Below are positions 18,821 to 27,833 of a stretch of DNA of 64,000 bases, one piece after another. The notes beneath the pieces were generated by a model, which searched no databases, was not told where the DNA came from, and saw only the letters and a program-made list of their open reading frames with translations. The position numbers and the translations under genes were made by a program. Source of the DNA: Ignavibacteriota bacterium (GTDB taxonomy: Bacteria; Bacteroidota; Ignavibacteria; UBA10030; BY39); the NCBI GenBank assembly GCA_003327435.1, contig QOQV01000002.1, forward strand, positions 124,001 to 188,000, read 5' to 3'. Every line of letters begins with the position of its first letter. The first letter of the stretch is position 1.

Positions 18821-18836
18821 AATAAGGAGAAATTAT

Positions 18837-19250
18837 ATGAAATTTCACACTGAATATATCTGGATGAACACTAAAAAACATCGTGACTACATCAACATTA
18901 CACAGGATGTTGATGATATATTGCAAAGGAGTGGAATCAAAGAAGGTATAGTACTTGTATCTGCAATGCATATAACTGCTGGTGTGTATATTAATGATGC
19001 AGAAAGCGGCTTAATTCAGGATATTGATGAGTGGTTGGAAAAATTAGCTCCATTTAATATCAATTATAAACACCACCGCACTGGAGAAACAAATGGTGAT
19101 GCACACTTAAAAAGTTTGTTGATTCATCATGAGGTAATTGTTCCAGTTACTGGTGGCAAGATGGATTTTGGACCATGGCAACAGATTTATTATGCTGAAT
19201 TTGATGGACAGCGAAGAAAAAGAATTATTGTGAAAGTAATGGGTGAGTAG
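18837..19250 (+). CDS. yjbQ: YjbQ family protein (UPF0047)
   Basis: The ATG at 18837 is chosen because AAGGAG lies 8-14 bases upstream; an in-frame TTG at 18807 lies within the GH57 gene. The 137-residue product has the family histidines in [13 protein letters not shown] and [17 protein letters not shown] and the C-terminal [13 protein letters not shown]. YjbQ proteins have weak thiamine-phosphate synthase activity in E. coli and a small beta-barrel fold. The physiological role is uncertain. Confidence 0.88.
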   Translation: MKFHTEYIWMNTKKHRDYINITQDVDDILQRSGIKEGIVLVSAMHITAGVYINDAESGLIQDIDEWLEKLAPFNINYKHHRTGETNGDAHLKSLLIHHEVIVPVTGGKMDFGPWQQIYYAEFDGQRRKRIIVKVMGE

Positions 19251-19252
19251 TT

Positions 19253-19281
19253 TTGTAAAATTGTAAGGTTTAAATTATATT
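19253..19281 (+). promoter_or_regulatory. Candidate sigma-70-type promoter of the GWxTD gene
   Basis: TTGTAA (19253-19258), a 17-base spacer and TATATT (19276-19281), 25 bases before the ATG at 19307. Confidence 0.4.
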
Positions 19282-19306
19282 AAAATAAACAATCAAAGGC
19301 AATAGA

Positions 19307-20695
19307 ATGAAAAAAACAATCATATTAATATTTAGTTTGATTTTCCTGAATTTAACCACATTATCAGAGATTATACAACCTAAAAATAATTTACAACTCA
19401 GTATCGATTTTGCTAGATTTTTTGGAGACGAAGAAAGGGTGTTTCTTGAAACATATTATAGCTTCCGAACTGACGAAATAACTTACGTCTTAGATAATGA
19501 AAAATATGTTGGTGGAGTAAATATTTACCTTCAGATTAAAGAGGGTGAAAAAATTATAGAATCACAGGAATGGACTGTACCAAGTGTTGAAATAGATACA
19601 AATATTATCAAAGTCGGAAAAACTCTTGTGGGTTTAAGAGCCTTCTTTCTTAAGTCAGGAACTTATAGTATGTCAATACTGGCTGTTGATTTCAATAACC
19701 CGGATAGGAAAGATAGCATTTATTACCCACTTCATATAGCACAGTTTCCACAGGATAGAGATGCGATTAGTGATCTTGAATTATGTTCATCAATTAAGCA
19801 AATTCCAAAAGATGATAATAATATTTTTTATAAAAATACACTGGAGGTGATTCCGAATGCGAGCTTATTATATGGTAGTGGACTGCCGATAATATATTAC
19901 TATTTTGAAGCTTATAATTTATTGAACGAGCCCAAAACTGATAAGTACATTGTACGAACATCTATAATTGATGCTATGGGTAAGGAAGTATTTTCAACAG
20001 AAAAAACTAAGAACAGAGTTAACAATTCTTCGGTTGAGGTTGGAACTGTAAATACAACTACATTAAAAGGTGGTACCTATGTTATAAAAGCAGAGATAAT
20101 CGATACAGTGAAAAAAACATCAGCAGTTTCAGCAAAAAGATTTTTTATTTACAAACCTTCTCAAACTGATTCAATGGTTTTATTATCGACAGGAGCATCC
20201 GTGACTGGTGAGTACGCAGTTATGACTGAGGATGAAATTAAATATGAATTTGAAGTTGCTACATATATAATGAACGATGCAGAAAAAAAACAATTTTCTA
20301 ATTTAATAGAATTGGATGCAAAGAGAAAGTTTATGTATGATTTCTGGAAAAAAAGAGATATTGATCCAATGACTCAGGAAAATGAGTTTAAATCCGAATA
20401 TATGAAACGGGTCTCTTACGCCAATGAAAATTTTACAAGCGCATTCAGGAAAGGTTGGAGTACAGATAGAGGAAGGGTGTATATAGTATATGGTCCACCA
20501 GATGATATTGAACGCTATCCAAGTTCATATGATGCTGAACCGTATGAGATATGGAATTATAATTCTTTACAAAATGGTGTAATCTTTATTTTCATTGATA
20601 GAACAGGACAGGGTGACTACAGATTGGTTCATTCCAATCATCGAAATGAATTACAGGATGAAACCTGGTATAGTAAAATTAAAAAAGCAAGATAA
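19307..20695 (+). CDS. GWxTD domain-containing secreted protein
   Basis: A 462-residue protein with a signal peptide (about residues 1-20). The middle part is beta-rich and repeats an extracellular-style strand pattern. The C-terminal GWxTD domain starts at GWSTDRGRVYIVYGPPDDIE near residue 384 and runs to Tyr/Trp-rich segments (YEIWNYNS, GVIFIFIDR). The domain is typical of Bacteroidota/FCB and Acidobacteria genomes and its function is unknown. The protein is expected in the periplasm or at the cell surface. Confidence 0.85.
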   Translation: MKKTIILIFSLIFLNLTTLSEIIQPKNNLQLSIDFARFFGDEERVFLETYYSFRTDEITYVLDNEKYVGGVNIYLQIKEGEKIIESQEWTVPSVEIDTNIIKVGKTLVGLRAFFLKSGTYSMSILAVDFNNPDRKDSIYYPLHIAQFPQDRDAISDLELCSSIKQIPKDDNNIFYKNTLEVIPNASLLYGSGLPIIYYYFEAYNLLNEPKTDKYIVRTSIIDAMGKEVFSTEKTKNRVNNSSVEVGTVNTTTLKGGTYVIKAEIIDTVKKTSAVSAKRFFIYKPSQTDSMVLLSTGASVTGEYAVMTEDEIKYEFEVATYIMNDAEKKQFSNLIELDAKRKFMYDFWKKRDIDPMTQENEFKSEYMKRVSYANENFTSAFRKGWSTDRGRVYIVYGPPDDIERYPSSYDAEPYEIWNYNSLQNGVIFIFIDRTGQGDYRLVHSNHRNELQDETWYSKIKKAR

Positions 20696-20744
20696 TGCGG
20701 TAGATATATTAAGGAGATGATGTTATTCCTCTATTTTATTTGAA

Positions 20745-21635
20745 ATGAAAAATTATTTAGAATACTTTCTTGTATTGTTATTAATAAATTTTGTTAGTTT
20801 ATTTCCATTAAATCCCGCCCGTAGAATAGGTATTTTTCTTTCAAATATTTCATATATTTTTCTATTTAAACGCCGAAAGATTACAATTGAAAATCTTGCA
20901 AATTCATTTCCCGAAAAAAGTATAAAGGAAATCAAAATTATTGCAAAAAAAGTTTTCCAGAATATAGGTATTACATTTATAGAGTTCGCCTTATTTCCTA
21001 AATTAAATAAAAAAATTACAGATTTGGTCAAATATAGAAATCTTGATTTGATGTTTGAAAAATGTAAGTTAGGTAAAGGACTTATTATGCTATCAGGGCA
21101 TTTTGGTAATTGGGAGTTAAATGCATTCTCAACGGGTTACATTTCTGGCTATCCACTCACGATTATTGTAAAAACTCAATCAAATAAATTGGTAGATAAG
21201 TTAATCAATAAACACCGAACTTTGTTGGGTAATAAGGTTGTACCTATGCAGAATTCTGTCCGGGAAATTTTAAATGTATTGAATACAGGTGGAGTCGTAG
21301 CTATGTTAGCTGATCAAAGTGCGCCCAAAGAGAGTGTATTTATTAATTTTTTCAATAGAGAAGTAGCAACTTTTCAAGGACCTGCAGTTTTTGCATTAAA
21401 AACAAAAGCCCCGTTGTTAATGGGATTTATTATCAGAAATGAAGATTTCACTTATGAAGTTATTTTGGAAGAAATCCAAACAAATGATCTTGATGATTAT
21501 AATGAACAAAATGTGAAAATACTGACACAAAGACACACTGCATTACTCGAAGAATATATTCGTAAATATCCTCATTTATGGATGTGGACTCACCGTAGAT
21601 GGAAAAATGTAAAGGTAAAACAATCGACCAGCTGA
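20745..21635 (+). CDS. LpxL/HtrB-type lysophospholipid or lipid A acyltransferase
   Basis: A 296-residue inner-membrane acyltransferase of the late lipid A type. An N-terminal membrane segment is followed by the catalytic GHFGNWEL motif (His-x4-Glu, near residue 118) and by VVAMLADQSAPKES near 185. The C-terminal HLWMWTHRRWK is characteristic of the family. Such enzymes add secondary acyl chains to Kdo-lipid A; some homologues make other acyl lipids. The gene overlaps a heptosyltransferase-like gene by 37 bases, which supports LPS assembly. Confidence 0.82.
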   Translation: MKNYLEYFLVLLLINFVSLFPLNPARRIGIFLSNISYIFLFKRRKITIENLANSFPEKSIKEIKIIAKKVFQNIGITFIEFALFPKLNKKITDLVKYRNLDLMFEKCKLGKGLIMLSGHFGNWELNAFSTGYISGYPLTIIVKTQSNKLVDKLINKHRTLLGNKVVPMQNSVREILNVLNTGGVVAMLADQSAPKESVFINFFNREVATFQGPAVFALKTKAPLLMGFIIRNEDFTYEVILEEIQTNDLDDYNEQNVKILTQRHTALLEEYIRKYPHLWMWTHRRWKNVKVKQSTS

Positions 21636-22681
21636 AATTAAAAAAATTTCTTGTTGTGCAAACTGCATTTATCGGAGATGTGATTTTAACACTTCCACTT
21701 GTTCAGTTGATTAGAGAAAATATTTTAGATGCTCATATCGATTTTTTAACGATCAGCCGTTCGGCAGAAGTTTTGAAAAACCACCCTGACATCAACTCAG
21801 TCATTATTTATGAGAAGCACAATGAGGATAAAGGGATAGAAGGTTTCAAACGGATACTAAAAACTTTAAAACAGAAAAATTATGATATTGCCATCGTACC
21901 ACATAGATCTTTCAGAAGTGCATTACTTGTATATTCAGCTGGTATTCCGATAAGAATTGGCTTTGATAGAAGCGCAGGTAGATTTCTTTTTACAGATATC
22001 ATCCAATACCAGTATTCAATTCATGAGATAGAAAGAAATATCTCTTTACTAAAAACCTTATTTGAAATTCCAGTCGATACTAAAGTTTATCCTAAGCTTT
22101 ATCCAGATATATCTGATATTAAAAGAGTTGAGAAGATCTTAGCTGAACAAAATATTCAGCACGATAATAAGTTTATCTGCGTTGCTCCTGGTTCGGTATG
22201 GAATACAAAAAGGTGGACAAAAGAAGGATATATTGAACTTATTGCAAAACTAATCAAAAAAGATTATATAATTTTCTTAGTTGGCTCGAGATCTGATTTT
22301 GAGTTATGTGATTTTATATGTAAGTGTGTAAATAATTCGAAAGTAATAAATGTGTCAGGAGAATTAAGCATATTGCAATCTGCAGAATTAATCAGGCAAA
22401 GTGTTTTATTGATTTCGAATGATAGTGCCCCTGTGCATATTGCGACTGCAGTAGGAACACCTGTAATAGCATTATTTGGTCCTACTACACCAAGGTTTGG
22501 ATTTTACCCATATCGCGAAAGGAGCAGGGTAATAGAAGTTAATGGCTTAAAATGTAAACCATGCAGAATTCATGGCAGCAGGAAGTGCCCTACAGGCAAG
22601 TTTGAATGTATGACAGGTATTACTCACGAAGTTATAATAAAGGAGGTTGAAGCTATAGCAGGTAAATTTGAAAAAGTTTGA
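21599..22681 (+). CDS. Family 9 glycosyltransferase (LPS heptosyltransferase II-like)
   Basis: A GT-B enzyme of 360 residues. FLVVQTAFIGDVILTLPL near residue 18 is the N-terminal signature, APGSVWNTKRWTKEGY near 197 the donor-domain opener, and NDSAPVHIATAVGTPVIALFG near 278 the nucleotide-sugar site. It closes with CKPCRIHGSRKCPTGKFECM, the cysteine-rich tail of WaaF-like enzymes. It probably adds a heptose or similar sugar to the LPS core. Confidence 0.82.
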   Translation: MEKCKGKTIDQLKLKKFLVVQTAFIGDVILTLPLVQLIRENILDAHIDFLTISRSAEVLKNHPDINSVIIYEKHNEDKGIEGFKRILKTLKQKNYDIAIVPHRSFRSALLVYSAGIPIRIGFDRSAGRFLFTDIIQYQYSIHEIERNISLLKTLFEIPVDTKVYPKLYPDISDIKRVEKILAEQNIQHDNKFICVAPGSVWNTKRWTKEGYIELIAKLIKKDYIIFLVGSRSDFELCDFICKCVNNSKVINVSGELSILQSAELIRQSVLLISNDSAPVHIATAVGTPVIALFGPTTPRFGFYPYRERSRVIEVNGLKCKPCRIHGSRKCPTGKFECMTGITHEVIIKEVEAIAGKFEKV

Positions 22682-22713
22682 TAATTTTCTTAATTTTTAA
22701 AGAATTTCAAAAT

Positions 22714-22787
22714 GCGCCCGTAGCTCAGCTGGATAGAGCGGCAGCCTCCGGAGCTGTAGGCCGCGCGTTCGAATCGCGCCGGGCGTA
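22714..22787 (+). tRNA. tRNA-Arg (anticodon CCG)
   Basis: A complete cloverleaf of 74 nt. Acceptor GCGCCCG (22714-22720) pairs with CGGGCGT (22780-22786) with a G-U first pair, and A22787 is the discriminator. The D stem is GCTC/GAGC, the anticodon stem is GCAGC/GCTGT around loop CTCCGGA, and the T stem is GCGCG/CGCGC. Anticodon CCG at 22748-22750 reads the arginine codon CGG. The 3' CCA is not encoded and must be added after transcription. Confidence 0.95.
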
Positions 22788-22827
22788 CAATAATTAACCA
22801 AATATCAATAACTAAACAGGAAACAAT

Positions 22828-23517
22828 ATGCTTCGTCCTAAAAAGAAAATAACAAAAAAAGAGATTAAAGTCGATCCGTTGGTATCAAGCTACACTAAGT
22901 TTTTAAACTTCTATGAAGAACATAAAAAACAAATATCGTATGTAATTACAGGAATTATAATAGTTGTAATAGGTGTGATAATTTATATCAACAATCTATC
23001 AGCAAACAATGAAAGAGCAGCAGCTGAGCTTGGTAAGATATTCCCTTACTATGATCAGGAAAACTACCAGTTAGCTATAAATGGCGACTTAAACAAAAAC
23101 CTACCTGGTTTGAAGAAAATTGTTGATGAATATGGTGGCACAAAATCAGGAAAACTTGCGCGTTTTTATCTTGCAAATGCCTATTATGAAATAGGAGAAA
23201 CTGATAAAGCACTGGAAGAATTTGATGCACTTAGTTTTTCAGACGACCTACTTCAGGCATCTGTTTATGCAGGAATAGGGGCCTGTTATGAGAGAAAAGG
23301 TGATTATAATAAAGCAGCCAAGTATTATGAAAAAGCAGCTTCACAAAGCTCAGAAAATGTATTAAATCCAGAATATCTTATTATAGCTGCCCGTAATTAT
23401 GGAACCGCTGGAGATAAAGAAAAAGCTCTGAATATATTAAATAAAGTTAAGAAAGAATATAAAGAAAGTGCTGCTGTTAGAGAGATTGATAAATATATCT
23501 CAGCTTATTCGAATTAA
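22828..23517 (+). CDS. Membrane-anchored TPR protein (YfgM-like)
   Basis: A 229-residue protein with a basic cytoplasmic N-terminus (residues 1-38), one membrane helix (about 39-58, YVITGIIIVVIGVIIYI) and several TPR units in the periplasmic part, for example AYYEIGETDKALEEFDAL and GACYERKGDYNKAAKYYEKA. This topology matches YfgM, the SecYEG-associated envelope chaperone partner, but TPR sequences diverge quickly and the assignment rests on layout. It lies alone between the tRNA and a strong terminator. Confidence 0.7.
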   Translation: MLRPKKKITKKEIKVDPLVSSYTKFLNFYEEHKKQISYVITGIIIVVIGVIIYINNLSANNERAAAELGKIFPYYDQENYQLAINGDLNKNLPGLKKIVDEYGGTKSGKLARFYLANAYYEIGETDKALEEFDALSFSDDLLQASVYAGIGACYERKGDYNKAAKYYEKAASQSSENVLNPEYLIIAARNYGTAGDKEKALNILNKVKKEYKESAAVREIDKYISAYSN

Positions 23518-23533
23518 TTTTTGAAGATGTTGT

Positions 23534-23567
23534 GAACCCACTCGATACTCGAGTGGGTTCTTGTTTT
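23534..23567 (+). terminator. Rho-independent terminator after the TPR gene
   Basis: GAACCCACTCGA (23534-23545) and TCGAGTGGGTTC (23549-23560) form a perfect 12-bp stem with a TAC loop, followed by TTGTTTTTT. It ends 8 bases before the MATE gene. Confidence 0.88.
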
Positions 23568-23574
23568 TTAAAAT

Positions 23575-24927
23575 ATGATTAAATTTTTTCCAAATAAAAA
23601 TCTTTTCAAAGAGATAATGGACATCGCCGTTCCTGTTATAGGTGGTCTGGCAACACAATTGTTTTTGTCTATTATTGATACAGCAATGGTAGGACGACTT
23701 GAAAATGCACAAATTGCATTAGCTGCACAGGGAATTGCACTACTGGCATCATGGGCACTAATTAGCTTCTTTTCAAGTATAAGTACAGGAACTCATGTTG
23801 TAGTTGCAAGAAGACAGGGTGAGGGTGATTATCTTGGGGTTGGCAATGCGCTTAATAACTCAATTATATTATCTTTGATATTGGGTTTTGTTTTTGCAAT
23901 TATTGGTTATTTTGTTGCTGGCTCAGTTATGGATTTCTTTTCAAAAGATATAGCAGTTGCCAGAGAAGGTACTGGTTATATGATATTCAGATTTTTCAGT
24001 TTGCCCTTCTTCTTGATGATAGTTTCATATCGTGGTTTTTTTTATGGAATTGGACATTCAAGGATAGTACTTATTTCAGCGATTGTTACAATGGTTGTAC
24101 ATATTGTTTCCAACTTTTTGTTTATTTTTGGTAATTTAGGCTTTCCAAAACTTGGTCTTACGGGTGCAGGAGTTTCATCATTTATCAGTTTAATTGCTGG
24201 ATGGTTTATTCTTTTCTCTGTAACTTTTCTTCCTTCATATCGAATAACATATGGACTTTTTAAAGGATTTAAATTAAATAAGGAAGTGATACAAAAAATA
24301 TTAAAAATATCTGCACCTATATCTATACAAAATGTGCTAATTCTATTAGGATTTCTTGTATTTATCTCAATTGTTGGAATTATAGGAACAATTGCTCAGG
24401 CAGCAAGTCAGGTTGTGATTAGTGCTCTTTTTATTTCATTTATTTTTTCTTTTGGACTTGGAGCCGCTGCTCAAACTTTAGTCGGTCAGTCAATTGGTAA
24501 AGGCAATTATTCCAGAGCTCAAATATACGGTTTTGAAACTGCTAAAATAGGTACATATGTAACTTTTTTCATCGGGGTGCTCTTTATTGTTTTCCCGTCG
24601 GATATTCTGAGTTTAATAACAAACGATAAACTTATCATCCTCACAGCTAAACCTCTTTTACAAATTGCCGGTTTATCTCAAATACTATATAGTGCAGGTA
24701 TTATTCTGGCTCACTCATTACAAGCTGCAGGTGCAACGATATATGTGATGATTGTTGAGATTTTAACTCACTGGTTCATATTCTTACCTTTGACATATGT
24801 ATATGGAGTGATATTGCATGGTGGAATCGTTGCTGCCTGGTGGGCTTTACCAATTTATGTTTTAATGTTTCTTTCTCTTAACTATTTAAAATTTCACTCA
24901 AAAAGTTGGGTGAAGATTAAATTATAA
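23575..24927 (+). CDS. MATE family efflux transporter
   Basis: A 450-residue protein with about 12 membrane helices. The N-terminal half has IIDTAMVGRL and the second half AQTLVGQSIGKGNYSRA, both MATE signatures. MATE proteins expel cationic drugs or metabolites against Na+ or H+. It most resembles the DinF/NorM side of the family. No regulator or substrate gene is adjacent, so the substrate is unknown. It begins directly after a terminator and is followed 3 bases later by the membrane PP2C gene. Confidence 0.88.
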   Translation: MIKFFPNKNLFKEIMDIAVPVIGGLATQLFLSIIDTAMVGRLENAQIALAAQGIALLASWALISFFSSISTGTHVVVARRQGEGDYLGVGNALNNSIILSLILGFVFAIIGYFVAGSVMDFFSKDIAVAREGTGYMIFRFFSLPFFLMIVSYRGFFYGIGHSRIVLISAIVTMVVHIVSNFLFIFGNLGFPKLGLTGAGVSSFISLIAGWFILFSVTFLPSYRITYGLFKGFKLNKEVIQKILKISAPISIQNVLILLGFLVFISIVGIIGTIAQAASQVVISALFISFIFSFGLGAAAQTLVGQSIGKGNYSRAQIYGFETAKIGTYVTFFIGVLFIVFPSDILSLITNDKLIILTAKPLLQIAGLSQILYSAGIILAHSLQAAGATIYVMIVEILTHWFIFLPLTYVYGVILHGGIVAAWWALPIYVLMFLSLNYLKFHSKSWVKIKL

Positions 24928-24929
24928 TA

Positions 24930-27056
24930 ATGGTAAATTTTCGAAAAAATTTCAGTAAATTATTCAATTTAATATTAGCTGTAGCTTTCTTCATTTTTGG
25001 TTTATTGGTAGACATTATAGGAAAGAATTTTGAAACCCAGCCAATATACAAAGATGTATTTAAAATTTTAGCTTTTCTATTTTTCTTTTTCTATATCAAG
25101 GTTAACTGGAAAAGGGAATCCATACCATTAAGAAGGCTGGTTGCAATCCTAATTTTGGGTGTGGTGCTGATAACACTAACACTCACATTATCAATTTTAT
25201 CTGTTAATTTCGAGTTTCAGGAAAAATCAAATATCTTGATTCCTGTAAATTTTCTCACAATCTTTATATCAAATCTGGTTACTTTAATTGTAGGAGTATC
25301 ATCTCTAATTCTGCTGTTCGCCATAAGAGATATTTTTTATTATAAACAGAAGAAAAACACTGCACGAAATTTTTTAATATTAAATCTTCTTTTAATAGCA
25401 ACTGCAATATCAAGTTTTAATATCGACCCACTTGACTCGAGATTGTTAACAAAAATTCTTTTTGGGTTGTTTATTTTTTCAACTTTTATTTTTTCCTTTA
25501 AAATGCCATGGATTGTCTATCTCACAAAAAAAGATAAAGCCCTGACAATCTTATTTTCATTTCTGGTTATAGTATCTTTTTCTGTATTGAGTGTTTTATA
25601 TCAGGATAGTTCGCAAACCGGCAAACTGGTTCTGTATTATTCTCCTGTAATTTATAATTTCACAAAGGGGATATTTTCATTAATAGTTATTTATTCTATA
25701 ATTGCTTTCCTGAGCACGATATTTCATCTACCAACTGCAGATGCGTTTGATAAAAAAATGAATGAAATTAGCTCACTTCATAATTTGAGCAAACTTATAA
25801 CTCAAGTGCTCGATTTTGATGAGCTGGTAAGTACAGTTACTAAAACAACTCTTGAAGTTTGTGAAGCTGAAGCTTCCTGGTTGGAAATAAACAAAACATT
25901 TTTAAAACCAAATCATAAATACAAGAGCTTTGAAACTGACTCAAGCTTCGCTGTGATCGCACATTTAAATATATCACCTCAAGATATTAAGGTAATTAAT
26001 GAAAGTTTAATAATTAATTTGCGCGAAAAAATAGCAACGGACCGAAAACCATTGATTATTCAAAATTTTAAAATGGAATCCTCAGGTAAAGAAAATAACA
26101 GTAAAGTAGGATCATTGATTGCGGTTCCACTTATCACAAGAGATGAACTTTTTGGAGTATTGTATGCTACAAAAAGTATGGAATACGGTTTTGATCAGGA
26201 GGATCTTGATATAGCTTCAGCATTTGCAGACCAGGCTGCAATTGCTATTGACAACTCAAAGCTTATAGAAAAATCTATAGAAAGAGAAAGATTAGTTCGA
26301 GAAATGAGTTTAGCTCAGGGAATGCAACAGAAGTTATTACCTCAACGCATTCCGGAAATTAAAGCAATCGAAATAGAAGCGTTTTTTTCACCAGCGTTTG
26401 AAGTTGGTGGCGATTATTATGATTTTTTAATGATTGATGAGCAAAATTTAGCGATTGTAATTGGTGATGTTTCTGGAAAAGGAATATCAGCAGCTTTTTA
26501 TATGTCGGAAATGAAAGGAATTTTTCAATCCTTGTGCAAAATATTTCCGTCTCCAAAACAATTCCTTGTTAAAGCAAACGAGGTCATATCTGCTAGTATA
26601 GATAAAAAGTCGTTCATAAGTCTTGTGTATGCAACATTAAATCTTGAAACTGGTTTGTTAAGAGTTGCAAGAGCAGGTCATTGCCCGATAATTCATTCTT
26701 CTGGAACTGAAGCAAAATATATTAGGCCAAATGGTATCGGGCTTGGGATGGGAAATAATAAATTGTTTGAAAAATTTATCAGCGAAGTGGAAATTAAACT
26801 TTCAAATAATGATGTTCTGGTTTTTTATACGGATGGAATTACAGAAGCCCATCCCACAGGTGGTGAAGAATATGGATATACACGTTTGCTCGAAACAGTC
26901 AAAAGGAACCAGAGTAAGTCAGCAATTGAAATTAGAGATGAAATTATTTCAAGTGTTAATCAGCACACAAACAACGAACCTCCGTTTGATGATATAACAT
27001 TAATTATATTAAAATGGTTTGGAAAAAAAATAGGAGATAAGGATGAACGATTTTAA
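24930..27056 (+). CDS. Membrane PP2C (SpoIIE/RsbU) phosphatase with GAF domain
   Basis: A 708-residue sensor phosphatase. Residues 1-265 hold about eight hydrophobic segments; residues 285-445 form a GAF domain; 455-465 is a linker helix; and residues 480-700 are a SpoIIE-type PP2C domain with GGDYYDF (493-499) and GDVSGKG (512-518), whose aspartates bind the metals. It would dephosphorylate a STAS-domain antagonist, and such a protein is encoded next with a 14-base overlap. The signal sensed by membrane or GAF domain is unknown. Confidence 0.88.
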   Translation: MVNFRKNFSKLFNLILAVAFFIFGLLVDIIGKNFETQPIYKDVFKILAFLFFFFYIKVNWKRESIPLRRLVAILILGVVLITLTLTLSILSVNFEFQEKSNILIPVNFLTIFISNLVTLIVGVSSLILLFAIRDIFYYKQKKNTARNFLILNLLLIATAISSFNIDPLDSRLLTKILFGLFIFSTFIFSFKMPWIVYLTKKDKALTILFSFLVIVSFSVLSVLYQDSSQTGKLVLYYSPVIYNFTKGIFSLIVIYSIIAFLSTIFHLPTADAFDKKMNEISSLHNLSKLITQVLDFDELVSTVTKTTLEVCEAEASWLEINKTFLKPNHKYKSFETDSSFAVIAHLNISPQDIKVINESLIINLREKIATDRKPLIIQNFKMESSGKENNSKVGSLIAVPLITRDELFGVLYATKSMEYGFDQEDLDIASAFADQAAIAIDNSKLIEKSIERERLVREMSLAQGMQQKLLPQRIPEIKAIEIEAFFSPAFEVGGDYYDFLMIDEQNLAIVIGDVSGKGISAAFYMSEMKGIFQSLCKIFPSPKQFLVKANEVISASIDKKSFISLVYATLNLETGLLRVARAGHCPIIHSSGTEAKYIRPNGIGLGMGNNKLFEKFISEVEIKLSNNDVLVFYTDGITEAHPTGGEEYGYTRLLETVKRNQSKSAIEIRDEIISSVNQHTNNEPPFDDITLIILKWFGKKIGDKDERF

Positions 27057-27396
27057 AATTAAAATTCGTGAACAATCTGATGTTCAAATAATAGATCTTA
27101 AGGGATATCTGGATGCTCATACGGCTTCAGAATTTGAACAAACAATGCAAAAGTTAATCAATGAAAAAAAGTTTAACATTTTGGTCAATTGTAAAAATTT
27201 ATCCTACATAAGTAGTGCAGGACTTGGCGTCTTTATGGCTTACATTGAAGAAGTCAGAAAATATAAAGGGGACATTAAGTTAGCAAATATGCCACCCAAG
27301 ATTTACAATGTTTTTGATATACTTGGGTTTCCCTTGATATATGAAATATACAACAACGAAGAAGAGGCGCTCAAAAAATTTTTGAAAAAATCCTGA
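27043..27396 (+). CDS. STAS-domain anti-sigma factor antagonist
   Basis: A single STAS domain of 117 residues in the SpoIIAA/RsbV mould. The phosphorylatable serine lies in YISSAGLGVFMAYIEE near residue 58, followed by LANMPPKIYNVFDILGF. In partner switching the dephospho form binds and sequesters the kinase encoded next, with which it overlaps at a shared base. The two neighbouring PP2C genes are the likely phosphatases. Confidence 0.9.
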   Translation: MNDFKIKIREQSDVQIIDLKGYLDAHTASEFEQTMQKLINEKKFNILVNCKNLSYISSAGLGVFMAYIEEVRKYKGDIKLANMPPKIYNVFDILGFPLIYEIYNNEEEALKKFLKKS

Positions 27397-27833
27397 TGAA
27401 ACATCAAAAAGATAAAATAGTAAAATATCTTAAAATTCAAAGTCGAACTGAAAATTTATCGAAGGTAAGGAAATTTGTGTCAGATGCAGCAAAAAAGTTT
27501 GGTTTTGATGAGGATGAAATAAATCATATTGCGCTTGCAGTTGATGAAGCTTGCACTAATATAATACGCCATGCGTATGAGAATCAAGGAGATAAGATTA
27601 TCGAAATTCATTTATTGACATCCAATAATAGCTTTGAAGTGAGAATAATTGATTATGGAAAACCATTCGAACCTGAAAAAATCAGGAAACCTGATCTTAA
27701 ACATCATCTTGAAAGATACAACAAGGGTGGATTAGGGATGTTCTTGATGCGTTCGCTTATGGATAAAGTTGAATACCAAATAAATAAAAATAATCATAAT
27801 GAAGTTCGATTGATTAAAAAACTCAACAAATGA
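27396..27833 (+). CDS. Anti-sigma-type ATP-binding serine kinase (RsbW/SpoIIAB-like)
   Basis: A HATPase_c_2 domain of 145 residues. The N box is DEACTNIIRHAY, the G1 box is DYGKPFEPEKI, and the G2 box is GGLGMFLMRSLMD. Such proteins phosphorylate the STAS antagonist and hold a target protein, usually a sigma factor. No sigma factor gene is nearby, so the target is encoded elsewhere or is not a sigma factor. It overlaps both neighbours by 1-4 bases. Confidence 0.88.
   Translation: MKHQKDKIVKYLKIQSRTENLSKVRKFVSDAAKKFGFDEDEINHIALAVDEACTNIIRHAYENQGDKIIEIHLLTSNNSFEVRIIDYGKPFEPEKIRKPDLKHHLERYNKGGLGMFLMRSLMDKVEYQINKNNHNEVRLIKKLNK

Noticed and set aside
18807-18836. Upstream TTG start for yjbQ
   Set aside because: It lies inside the GH57 gene; the ATG at 18837 has a good AAGGAG and matches the family N-terminus.
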